Shown here one piece after another: positions 23,011-33,531 of a stretch of DNA of 64,000 nt. The number at the start of each line of letters is the position of its first letter. The first letter of the stretch is position 1. This stretch comes from Hyaloraphidium curvatum (lineage: Eukaryota > Monoblepharomycota > Hyaloraphidiomycetes > Hyaloraphidiales > Hyaloraphidiaceae), in the NCBI GenBank assembly GCA_025558095.1, contig JAIVFI010000035.1, forward strand, positions 372,001 through 436,000. The letters are read 5' to 3'. A program made the position numbers and the translations under genes. The notes under the pieces were generated by a model that had not been told where the DNA came from, made no database searches, and worked only from the letters and a program-made list of their open reading frames with translations.

Positions 23011-24017
23011 TCAGATGGGCGTGAGGGGGGTGTTGGTGGTAAAGGACGTCGAGGTGGGCGTCTCCGAGGTCGACGAGGTGAAGCTCGTGGTAGAGCTTGT
23101 GAAGCTCGTGGTTGAGCTCGTGAGGCTCGTCGACGACGTGGCGGTGACCGACGTGGAGGTGAAGCTGCAGGAGGACGGGACGGGGAGGTGAGCAGCCCAT
23201 CGAAGCCGACTGAGCGTGTGCAAACGCACCTCGTCGTGCTGGTCGTCTTTGTCCGCGTGCGCGTCAGCCGCCGCGTGGTCCTGCGCGTCGACACGAAGAT
23301 CCTCGAGGCGATGATGGGCACCCGCTTGGTGGTCGTCACGGACCTCGTCAGCCTGCGAGTGGTCCGGCGAGTAGCCGAGCGTGTGGTGCGCCGACTGGTC
23401 CGGCGGGTCGTCGTCCGGCGTGTCGTGCGGGGTCCGGCCGTCGTGCCGCCGACCGGTGGGATGCGAGTGGCGATGACGGGCCGCGAAAAGGGGCCCGGCC
23501 GCGTGGTGACGGGCCCCACGGCCGTCGTCCCCCGCGTCGTCCGCGGGCCCTGCGTCGGGACGATGAGCTTGGTGGCAATCTGCCGCGGCAGCATGCGCGC
23601 GGCGGCGTCGCCGTCCTCGTCCGTGTCGGGGGATTCGAAGTCGGCCTGCGCCCGCGGGGGCAGCCGCACCCGCGGGCCGCGCTGCCCGGGCAAGGCGTCG
23701 CGCTCCTCCCACGCCCGCCAGCCACGTCCGTCGCCGCGCTTCCCGAGAACCGCCGCGTCCGCGCCGCCGGAGGGAAACCGCGCGGGCGACAGCGGTCCGG
23801 CGGGCCCCGCCGCCGAATGCTCCGGCCGGCGTGCGGGGGAAAGGAAAAGTTCGGGTGTCGCCAAGAGCAGCAGAGTAAATGCGAGCCTCAAAAGCGATGC
23901 GGGGTGCAGCGGGCGGGGCGCGGAAAGAGCGGTGCTCGGGCGGGCCGGTTCCGCGGCGCCGGCCGGCCCCCTCCGGCGCCGTGCAGGGCCCGTAGAGGTT
24001 TGAGAGAATGTTTTCAT
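23011..24017 (-). CDS. Thr/Arg-rich single-pass membrane or secreted protein (copy A)
   Basis: Exons 24017-23230 and 23164-23011 give 313 residues. A basic N-terminus precedes one hydrophobic segment (LLRLAFTLLLLATPELFL, about residues 38-55), so it is a type II membrane protein or has a long signal sequence. The remainder is an unusual array rich in Thr, Arg and Ser (TTRRTTTRRTSRRTT, then TSSTTSFTSSTTSFTSS), a likely heavily O-glycosylated stalk. It shares the PVIATRIPPVGG-type block and layout with the adjacent upstream gene, so the two look like tandem paralogues. No function can be assigned. Confidence 0.65.
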
Positions 24018-24260
24018 GGTTTCAAACGGTCCAGCGTCCAGATTTGAGGACAATGGGGTTGCTTCGTTGTCATTCGGCCGCAGTTGTGGCTTGGGGGATC
24101 TCGACCATCGTCGCTGGGGGAGAAAACGGCCGAAGCCACCATTCTGCCGCCGCTCGTTTCATCCGACACAGAAATGATATTTGCGACAATCACGATGCCA
24201 AACACAGCTCAACAGATCACATGCATAAGTAGGCGGGGCGGCCGCTCGGACGGATGGAGC

Positions 24261-25971
24261 TCAAGGCGTGGCCGACGATGTTTTTGCGCTCTCGCTGGTG
24301 GAGGACGTCTCTGACGTGCTCGAGGTCAGGGTCGTCGAGGTCTCCGACGTGCTTGACGTGAAGCTCGTCGACGTCGTGGGCGTCAGAGACGTGCTCGAGG
24401 TGAAGGACGTGGAGGTCCGCGAGGTCGACGAAGTGGGCGTCAGGCTCGACGACGTCCGCGTCAGGCTCGAAGATGTCGCCGTCAGGCTCGAAGAAGTCGC
24501 GGTCCGCGACGTAGTAACGCTGGTGGAGGACGGCGTGCGGGTCGTTGTGCGGGACGTCGAGGTGGGCTGCATGCAGACTGGGTGAGTGGGTGGCCGGGAC
24601 CACGGGGGACTTAGGGAACGCACCGTGCGAGTCCTGCTCGTTGTAGACGTTGTAGAGGTGCGCGTGAGCGTCGAAGACGTGAGGGTGGAAGACGTGAGCG
24701 TGCGAGACGTGGTGGTTTTCGTTGTCGACTGCAATTGTCCCGTTGGAATTGGAAAAATCGATTTAAACTGAGCCAAGAAGCCTACCGTCTGCGTCGTGGT
24801 CGTAGAAGTCTGGGTTTTGGTGGTGCTGGTGGTCGTTTCTGTTGTTGATGAGGTAAAGGAGGTTGTCTGTAGGGCTCGCAACGTCAGAAACGGGCAGATC
24901 TTCCAGACGCCCACGCGGGGAATTACCGTGGTCGTCCGAGTCCGGGTTCGGCTCGTGGTGGTCGTTGTTTGGCTGGTTGTGGTCTAGATCCGAGGAACAA
25001 TGCGGCGAACGGACCGTCGGAAGGAGATGTAAGGCGGAAGAAGTACGAGCGCGATGCTGGAAGGTTAGCACCGACCGTGGGAGTCCGTGTCTTCGTAGTC
25101 GTCGTTCGTGTCCTCGACGTGGTGGTTGTAGGGGTTCTGAGCAAGGGAATCAGAACAGGATGCTTGGATCAGGGGTGCAAAGTGACTCACTCTTCCAACG
25201 TGGGGGTCAGCGATGGCGTCAAGGTCTCGATAATGTCGGTCTCGGTCCTCGTAGTCCTTGTTCGCGTGGTTTTCGTGGTTGTCGTCGTCCGGGTCGCCAG
25301 ACTGGAGCGCAGAGAAGGCAGGGGAAGCAACGGTGAGGAGTTGCCCAGGAAAGCAGTCCAGAGCCCGAAACTCACTTCAGCGTCCGCCGCGTTCTGGTCG
25401 TGGAGGTCGTCCGAGTCATGCTCGAGATGGACGTCGATGTCCTCGTCGAGACGGGGGTGAAGGTCGTCCCGAATACGGGCGGGATGACCGTGGCGATGAG
25501 GGGCCGCGACTTGGTCGTGGCCAGGATGCCGAATATCGGAGTGATCATCGTCGCCTTTTGAGGAATAGATTTGGTCGTGAGGATGACCGTGCCGACGACC
25601 GGGTCGATGGGCGTCGCGACTTCGTCCTGGCGGTTCCGAAGCCGCCGTCGCCGCGCCCGCTTGGGCGGGAGGCGCACTTCGCCGCGCGGGACGCGGCCGC
25701 GTGCCCGCAGTTTGGCTTCAATCGCAGCCTTTTCCTCGCGGTCCCGCGCTCCGAGATACGGTCGAACGGGCGATGCGTCGGCAGACTGGGGAGATATGAG
25801 GCCCGTCCCCCTCGACGGCACCAAAGTCCCCGACGGAGCCCATCTTCCGACGGAAACAGCGTCCAAAATCGCCAGAAAGATTACCAGGAGGGCGAGCTGC
25901 CATCCCAAAGACAGGCAACGGGCCCCGCGCCGTTCACGGGTCCTCCGCCTGTCAAGGCCCCCTGGAGGCAT
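24261..25971 (-). CDS. Thr/Ser-rich single-pass membrane protein in seven exons (copy B)
   Basis: Exons 25971-25376, 25301-25191, 25136-25076, 24983-24927, 24866-24786, 24728-24624 and 24566-24261 give 438 residues. A hydrophobic anchor (LALLVIFLAILDAV, about residues 27-40) follows a basic start. Residues ~130-175 contain a block shared with copy A (PLIATVIPPVFG). From there every exon encodes Thr/Ser/Arg-rich sequence (TTTTSRTRTTTTKTRT and similar). Introns 1-2 are phase 2 or equivalent, and the last four introns are all phase 0 after an RTRT, TTT or TQT end, suggesting exon duplication. Mucin-like O-glycosylation is likely; the function is unknown. Confidence 0.65.
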
Positions 25972-26562
25972 CGGAAGCCGTTCGCCGCCGCAGAGGCCGG
26001 GGCAGCGGTTTCGGAGATGTCAAAGTTCGGTTCCTGCGGCGGATCACCGCGGTGCGGCGCCCTATGACCGCGTTGTCGCGGATCAGCGATCGACGGTTCG
26101 TTTGCGTTCCGCGGCGGCGGGCCGGCGGGCCGTTGCAACCTGACCTACCCCCTTCGGCTCTGGAGCCTGATTCCATGCCGAAAGCTATCGAGCAAGGATA
26201 GATGAGCTGTACCGTCACTCCCGAGTGGATGAATTGCCTTATCTAGGCCCGATGTGACTCAGGGGATTCTGCCCCGAGAGGCGTCGTACCAACACGATCG
26301 AGCCTCCAAGAAAGGAAGAACAGTACTAGCAGATGATGAAGAATGCCAACTTGCTTCTGACAAGAAGGATTCCCGGATTCGCCGGGATATACGGAGTGAT
26401 CGAGGTTCAAGCGATGAACCACCCGGCTTACCTCGGCCCGAGCCAAATCGCGCCAGGCATTTGCGAACATTTCGAAGGCGCCACGGCCGCCCTCCCCCTC
26501 TCCGGACATCGGTGTCCATCGGAGAGTATTCTGCCTCGCGGGGTGTCCCGTTGCGAGGCGCC
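25972..26562. other. intergenic, divergent promoters
   Basis: 591 bp between copy B (minus) and the MFS transporter (plus). The transporter frame is open back to 26254 but without a convincing earlier start. Nothing else was recognised. Confidence 0.4.
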
Positions 26563-28798
26563 ATGGCCGCGGAGTCGACCGCCACCGGCGCGGAGGACTT
26601 GCCCCCCAGGACTGATGCCGAGCTGCGGCCTGCAGTGGAGGACGACGGGAGCCAGAGTGCTGCCTCGCATGGAGAGAGTGAGGCATCTTCCTCCCCAGTG
26701 ACCCTCATTGCCTCTTCGGCGGACCCGGCGGCGACGACGGATCGTCCCCCTGCGTTGCTTGCCACCCCGACCGCCCGGCCGGGGGCCTTGGCGAACCTCC
26801 CGAGCAACTTCGGTTCCTCGTTCAGCTACGCGAAGAACGAGGGTCACGAGGAACGCGACGGGTTCGGAAACACTTTCAAGGCGGGGAGCGTGGCGGTGGA
26901 GACGGCCCCCGCGACCGAGGAGCAGGCAGCCCCGAAAGGCTTCTTTGCCAAGTTCCGGGACTACCTCATGCTCGGTCCGACTGTGGTGAACGAACCGGAC
27001 TACACCAAGACCGTGAAGCAGTTCATCCTCATCATCGTTTCGGTCACGGGGATCCTCGGACCTCTGACGGGCTCCATCTACAGTCCAGCGCTCAAAAACG
27101 TCCAACAGGACTTCAATACCAGCTCGGAGATGGTCAATGCTACGCTTACGGCCGGCATCATCGCGCTCGGGGTAGCGCCGCTCATTTGGGCGCCGCTGAG
27201 CGATCGGAGCGGGCGCCGCTTCATCCTGCTCTTTTCGCAATGCTTCAACATCGCGGGCAGTATCATCTGCATCTTTTCTCCCAACATCTACGTGTTCCTC
27301 GTCGGCCGCATTTTGGCATCTGCTGGCAGCGGTGCGGGGTTGAGCGTCGGCGCAGGGGTCATCGCGGACGTGTTCAAGAGAGAGGAACGCGGGCGGGCGT
27401 TCGGCTTGTTCTATTTGGGTGAGTGGTCCGCGGTGCGTGCGTGGGCCCAACGTGCTGATTGCCTCGGACCTAGGTCCCCTCATTGGACCTGTGATTGCCC
27501 CGCTAATCGGCGGTTCAATCACGTCCTCGATCGGGTGGCACCACATCTTTAGCGTGTCAGCTGGGCTTGGCGCTTGCGTGCTCCTGTCTACCTTCTTCTT
27601 CTTGCCCGAAACGTTGCCTTGGCGACGTCGCCATATCCGTTCGAAGGAGCCATCGTCGGAGCCTGCCGGCGCGGTCGTCACCGTAGATGGAGCACCCGCA
27701 CAGCCCGCGCCCACCGCTCCGCCAGCGCGCAACCCGCTCAAGGCATTCGTCAACCTCAAGTACCCGTTCTTCAGGGCTCCCGTGGCGGTGGCAGTGTCTA
27801 CTTTTGGCGCCTTCTACGCACTCCCCTCTCTCGTTCCGCTCACTTGGCCGACCCTGTACGGTTACAACCCGCAGCAAATCGGGCTGTTCCTCATGTCCTC
27901 GGGCTTCGGTTTCATTGCTGGCTCCTTGCTGGGCGGCTACGAGGCCGACCGCATCTTCAAGAAGTGGAAGGACATTCGAGGTGGCCTCGTCATCGCCGAA
28001 GACCGGCTTCGCAGCACGCCACCCGGCTTGGTGGCGGTCCCTCTCGGGCTTCTGCTGTACGGATGGCCGGTGCAGGCGCACATGAACGCGGCTGTGCCAA
28101 CCGTCGGCATGGTGAGCGCCGTTCGGACCCCGGGCCAAGCGGCGCTGATTCGCGTCCTGCAGTTCATCCTCGGATTCGGCTCCATGATCCTAAGCACGTC
28201 GACACAATCCTTCATGCTGGATTGCTTCACGACTTCGTCCGCAGCAGTCGTTGCCAGTGAGTTCTTCCTCGTCTTTCCCTCAAGGCCGTACCTGATTCGC
28301 TTCCTCGCAGTCACCAACTTCTGCCGCTTCATGGCCGCCGGCATCGTTCCCCTTGTTGCCTTGCCGATAGCCAACGCCATCGGGCAGGGCTGGTTCTTCA
28401 CCATCCTGGCCGGCATCAACATCGCGGCCTTCATGCTGCTCATTCGTCTCTGCGTCTTCGGCACCCCCACGCGCGCGACCTACGAGCCCTGGTCCAAGTC
28501 GTTGGAGGTGCTGCGCGGGGCGGAAATCGTGCTCATGGGCCACGAAAAGGCCAAGCAGCAGGTCTGGTGGCGCCGGATCTTTGGGTTGGCGGACCTGCGG
28601 CTCTCGCCCGAGGAGCTGGAGGTTGCCGAGCAACGGGCTCGGGACAAGCTTGCCGGCGGGCCTTTGGTCGGAGCGACCGGGTCGGCGGAAACCAGAAAGG
28701 ACTCGGTTGTTGTGGCGGACGCGTCGCCCAAGCCCGAGGGAACGGATGCCGTGGCAATGGAGAGCGCCGATGTGAAGACCGTCGTGGAGGTAAAGTGA
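26563..28798 (+). CDS. MFS transporter, DHA1 (drug/polyamine H+ antiporter) type
   Basis: Exons 26563-27418, 27474-28256 and 28311-28798 give 708 residues. A ~150-residue polar N-terminus leads into 12 predicted membrane helices. The family motif A loop reads APLSDRSGRRFILLF after helix 2, and TGSIYSPALKNVQQDFN matches helix 1 and the following loop of fungal DHA1 antiporters. Helix 5 carries GPLIGPVIAPLIGG across intron 1 (motif C region). Intron 2 is 54 nt with GTGAGT..CGCAG ends; it is in frame, so a retained-intron form would insert 18 residues just before TNFCRFMAAG. The C-terminal ~90 residues are cytoplasmic and charged. The substrate is unknown. Confidence 0.87.
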
Positions 28799-29022
28799 CG
28801 TGCTTCTGCTTTAGAGAACTGTAGCATGGCTTGGATGGAAGACAGTCAGGACAAAAAGTGACAAAAGTGGTCCGGAATAAGGCGCGCGAACTGCTTTGAT
28901 CCAGGTCCGGAACATGACGTTCACGAAGGGCCCGACTTCACAGCGAGAAGACAGGTGTGCATTGATCACAGAAGGACAAGGATATTTCATGGCCTAGGAG
29001 GTGATTTTTTCGCTTGCATCAC
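28799..29022. other. convergent intergenic region
   Basis: Short region between two converging genes, presumably holding both 3' ends. No gene seen. Confidence 0.4.
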
Positions 29023-30225
29023 TCAGAGAGTCGGGGGAATGAGCACCTGGGGACACGTCAGCCTCGCGAACGGACAAAAGATCGCGCAACCGCGCACCTG
29101 GTCAATGACGTGCACGACGCCGTTGGCGGTCAACACGTTGGCGGCGACGACCTTGGCGCCGCCGGTGCCGACGAACACGGTGCCGTTCTCGACGCGGATG
29201 GGGAGCGCGGCGCCGTTGACCGTCGTGGCGTTCTGCGAGGCGGCGAGGTCGAAAGACATGACCCGGGCGGGGATGGCGTGGTAACTTGAGGTTGGGATTG
29301 AGGTCAGATCAGATCGGAGGCGGGGTGGCGGCGCGAGCTCACGTCAAAACGTTGGTGATCTGCGCGGTGGTGAGGTTTGCCGCGACCGACGCGACAGCGG
29401 CGAAGGCCTCGTTCGTGGGAGCGAAGACGGTCAGGGCGGGGAGCTCGTCGACCGTCTCCAGCAGGCCGGTGGCGTTCAGCGCGCCCGCGAGCGAGGTCAA
29501 GTTGGCGATCAGGGCCGTGGCCGTCGTCGGGTTCGGCGGGTAGAGCACCGAGTTGACGACATGGATGACGCCGTTGGAGCAGGGGATGGTGTCGATCACG
29601 CCCGAGTTGCCGAGGCCGTAGGTGAGCAGCAGCGGGGGCGAGCCCGAGGCGGGCTTGGTGGCCAGCAGGATCTGCGGCGAGATGTTGGAGAGGCTGCCGT
29701 TGCCGAGCAGCGTGGAGATGCCCGAGACGGCGGGGAGGTTGGCGGGGTCGAGCGTCCCGTTGGAGACGTGGTAGGAGAGGATCTCGGGGATCAGGGGCAC
29801 GATGGAAGGAGGGACGGAGCCGCCGACGCTCTGCACGAAGGTGCCGAAGGCGTCATCTGCAGATCACGCGTGAGAATCGTTTTTTTGCGGCGCAGGAAAA
29901 ACGAACACACCGGTAGGAGCAAACAGGGTGATCTCCGGGAGCGAGGCGACTTGGCCGCTCAGAACCCGCACCACCAAGTCGATTGGCGACGCGAGCGAAA
30001 CGAGCGTGGTGAAGTTGTAGGGCTTGGGGTTTGCCCCGGTGTTGACCTGCAACAGGGCGTCCAGGCAGTGGCTCGTCGGGGCCTGGCGCGGGAACACGGC
30101 CGGGCTGCCGGGGGAGCGAAGGTGAGCGACCTTCGCCGGCGCGCGGCCACCTCGGGCGGCACCCACGCGGCGAACGCGGCGGCGGACAGCGAGAGCAGTG
30201 CGGCGGCGGTGGCGGCGACTTTCAT
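29023..30225 (-). CDS. secreted fasciclin (FAS1)-domain protein
   Basis: Exons 30225-30167, 30104-29911, 29856-29343, 29284-29098 and 29046-29023 give 325 residues. A signal peptide (AATAAALLSLSAAAFA) is split from the mature protein by intron 1. Two FAS1 domains follow: the first has PEITLFAPTDDAF and ends in GVIHVVNSVLYPP; the second has ALTVFAPTNEAFAAV, YHAIPARVM and ends in GVVHVIDQVLIPP. FAS1 domains mediate adhesion on cell surfaces and walls. Many Asn-x-Ser/Thr sites (NGT, NGS, NAT) suggest N-glycosylation. No GPI signal is visible at the C-terminus. The last exon has only eight codons including the stop, but supplies the conserved LIPP end of domain 2. Confidence 0.88.
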
Positions 30226-30571
30226 GACTGCTTTTGCCGGGGAAGACGCGGTTTGACGAGCGGGATGCTGTTTGTGATTCGGGATGGGATTTTCGGCACG
30301 GCCCAGCCGCCATTTTGAATCCTTGCGCCCGAAGCGCGCAAGGGCGCCGGATGAACAGCCGGCCGGCACTTGCCGCACGCGGCACGCGCAAACAATGCTG
30401 AGGCAAGCCACGCCGCAAGGGGGTCCCAGCTCGGGCCGGATGCTGTGCAGGGCTTCGGCCCGTTTGCATGCGGCGCGCGACATCGGATCGGAAGCGGCGG
30501 ACATCGCCTGCCGATATGGGGCGCAAGAGTCTAAGGAAAAAACAGCGTGCGAAAGCATACGAAAGCCCCGT
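30226..30571. other. intergenic, no gene seen
   Basis: Upstream of the fasciclin gene and downstream of the phosphatase, both on the minus strand. Open frames here show no recognisable domain. Confidence 0.4.
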
Positions 30572-32063
30572 CTAGTCCTCGTGCGGATCGATGATCTCCT
30601 CCAGCGCCTCGCCCACCCCGACGTTCCCCGGGATGCCCACGCCGATCTGCGCCCGCAGCGCGTCAACCATCCGTCCCCTCCCGCGCCCCGCACCCCACCC
30701 ACCTTGTTCTTGTCCACGACCGGCAGGATGCCTTTGCTCGTCCTCCGCGCGTGCTTCTTGCCCCGCTCGGCCTCGGGCACCACCATCAGCGAGGCCAGGC
30801 GCTCCTGCGCGGCCAGGGGGAAGGAGATGGAGGAGAGGTAGGAGGAGAGGGAGCCGTAGCGTTCGCGGATGTGGGAGAGGGTGTGGCGCATGATGTGCTC
30901 GGGGACGTGGGCCCACTGTCGGAGGCACAACGCGAGAAGTCAGCGGATTCGGTGACCAAAGCGCCGGGGGACCGACCTCGGTCGACAGGCCCTGCTTCTG
31001 GACCTCGCTCTCGAGGAAGTCCACCACCGAGGCCAGCTCACGCTCGGAGCGGTGGTAGTCGGCGACGATGTAGTCGTCCGAGGCGCCCACGAGGGAAAGA
31101 AGGATCGCTGCAGGGCGGCAAGCATTGAGGTCGAGGTCCAAGAATGTTCAGGAGAAGGATGACGGACCTGCGGTCAGGCCTGTCCGGTCCTTCCCAGCCG
31201 AGCAGTGGAAGAGCACGGGATGGCGCTCGGGAAGAGACATAATCTCGAGCATCTGGTCACCTCCGTGTCAAAAACCACGGCCTGAGCGTCGGCGGTGGTC
31301 GAACCCACCCTCCTGACCTCCTTCCCGCTCTTTTCCAGCACCTCCTCGTTCAGCTTCGCCAGCCCGCCCTCCATCCTGCTCATCGTCCTCGTGACAAAGT
31401 ACTTGATCGCCGCCTGCCGCGACCAGAAAACGAGCAGGAGGAGGAACACGATCTTCTGCCACCAGTAGAGCCACGAGAACATGGCGCGGGTGGGCTGGTC
31501 CAGGTAGTCGAGCCTAAACACCAGGCGCTCCGGTTTCTCCCCGTTGGCCGCGCCGTTGCCCTCCGAGGCGCGCGACCGCGCTGCAGCAAGGTACCCGTCT
31601 ATCTCGGCGGGGTCCCGCAGCGTCCGGTACCGCGGGTGCAGCAGCGGGTTGGGCGTGCCCTCGGACTTGCTCCGCAGGTCGATGATCGTGCGCACGCCGA
31701 TCTCGCCGGCGATCTTTTCGGCGTCGGCGGCGGTGGCGGCGTCCAGCGTGGCCGAGCGGAAGAAGAGGCGCGGGCGGAGCGGGCCGAGGGGGGACGGCGC
31801 GGCGGCGAGCACGTCGCGGAAGTTGCTGGGCGGGCGAACCGGGGGAACGGGGGTCAGGGGGGTTGCAGGGAAGCGCGGCAGAAAGCTCCGCACCACACGG
31901 CCTCCATGTCCCACTCGTTGACGGGCTCGTCGCCGTCGACGCGCGGCGGCGCCTGCAGCACCACCGGCGGCTTCGGCGCGCCGCCGCCGCCCGCGATGCG
32001 CCGTCTCAGCGAGCCGAGCGTGCCCGTCGGCGCGTCGTCCTTCTTGTCGAGCCCGGCAATCAT
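30572..32063 (-). CDS. protein tyrosine phosphatase, Y_phosphatase3 type
   Basis: Exons 32063-31894, 31825-31309, 31252-31168, 31107-30977, 30915-30703 and 30646-30572 give 396 residues. The catalytic P-loop is HCSAGKDRTG (Cys and Arg of CX5R), reached after intron 2. Earlier signatures are NFRDV and LFFRSATLD, then GVRTIIDLRSKSEG, the usual order in this bacterial/fungal phosphatase family. A strongly hydrophobic stretch (WWQKIVFLLLLVFW) in the middle could insert into or lie on a membrane. The substrate may be a phosphoprotein or a phosphoinositide; sequence does not decide. Intron 2 was placed to join EVRR to MLEIMSLPERHPVLFHC, which restores the family spacing. Confidence 0.86.
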
Positions 32064-32478
32064 CGCGGAGGCGGACACAGGCGGGGGAAGGCAAGTGTTG
32101 GGGTGATATGGCCCGCTTGCCCGCTTGCCCGCTCGGCCTGATGCCGCAACGAGCCGGAGCAACACCACCGCGAGAAGCAACCCGGTCGATACTCGTACGA
32201 TCGAATGGGATGATGTTTCCTAGTGAAGAAAGACCAAGGTTCGCGCGATTCGCTCGTGCGATCCTGGAAAACTTGCCTCGGACTGCCTCTCCTGGCCGCG
32301 GTGGAGAGCCACGGATGGATGAAACACGCGGCAGGTAATGAAGAAGCAAGAACTCAAGGATGCGTGAATCTATGGGGCAGCAGATTGGCCTCTGACGGGG
32401 CGCCGCCCGACGCGAAACCTCGACGCCGAGGACGCGTGACTCTTCGCCGCCACACCGCACACCGACCCCTCCGCCGCG
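32064..32478. other. intergenic, divergent promoters
   Basis: 415 bp between the phosphatase (minus) and an unrecognised gene (plus). No gene or clear element seen. Confidence 0.4.
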
Positions 32479-33342
32479 ATGCACGAGCCGCCTGCGCACC
32501 TCTCCGTCACCTCCCCCACGTCGCCCACCGCGATGGCGTCGCCCCTCTTCGAGCTGACGACGCTGCTCGAGCACCCGCCCTTCCTACCCACGCACCACGA
32601 ATCGCAGCCCGGCAGCCCGTCCACCCCCGCCGGCCCGCACGCGCCGCTGCCGGGGCTGTACGCGCTGTGGCTGGTCCCGAAGAAGTCGGAGGCGCTGGAG
32701 GGGCTGCTCGCGAGGGCGGCGCCGCCGGGGGGGCCGTTCGAGAGGTTCCCGGAGCCGCACGTGGCGCTCACGCCGTGGATGAGCGTGGAGAATTCGGAGG
32801 AGGGGGGGGAGGCGGATCTGCTGTGGAAGACGGAGAAGGTGGGCGGAATGGGGTGCCGAGGGCGCGTGCCTGATCCCCGTCCTCGGGGCGGCAGATTATC
32901 TCGGAGTGGAACCGCGGCACGCACATGCACCGGCTCAAGCTGCATTTCGACGAGTCGGCCCCGCTCAAGCCCGCCGACCGTGGGTCCTCGCGTCGTTTTC
33001 CGCCCTCCGCGATGACCCCGACGCGTCTGTCCCACCGCAGTCCACCCGACCAAGCCCACCCTCCTGCACATCCCCCTCCGCCCCGCGCCCTCCCTCCTCT
33101 CCCTGTCCCTGATTGCCCGCCAGATCACCGTCTCGGCGTCGATCCTCCCGCACGAGAACCCGCGCGTCGGGCTGGCCGTCGCGTTCTGCGGGACCAACCC
33201 CGGGCCGGGATCCTTGCCCGCGGACGCGGGGGAGGGGGCCGAGGTGCCGCCGCTCGAGGTGGACGGGGTGGAGGTGTGGTGGACGGGGGGGAAGGGGAAG
33301 GAGAGGGAGTGGAAGAGGGTGGGGAAGGTGCCGTTCGCCTGA
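32479..33342 (+). CDS. unrecognised protein
   Basis: Exons 32479-32838, 32895-32979 and 33041-33342 give 248 residues in phase. The start is Pro/Ser-rich; a second ATG at 32533 is also possible. A globular-looking core follows (GLYALWLVPKKSEALEGLL, then FPEPHVALTPWMSVE, and across intron 1 IISEWNRGTHMHRLKL). The last third alternates strands and Pro/Gly loops and ends with a charged WKRVGKVPFA. The FPEPHVALTP segment recalls the first His-containing strand of cyclic phosphodiesterase/2H-type proteins, where HxT/S motifs pair, but a clear second HxT is not evident. I leave the function open. Confidence 0.6.
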
Positions 33343-33531
33343 ATCCACCGGGGAAACGGATCGGGCGGAACGGCGGCTTGGGTGTCTTGATATCTGCAAA
33401 TACCACGGATGGCAATCAGCAACCAGTCGAAGGACGTGACGGCGAGCCTGATTGTTCGTGAATGAGGCGGCCAGCTGACGATCACTCGCAGCCGGGGTCC
33501 CAGTTCAACTCCGACCGGCGCTCGCGCCGCC

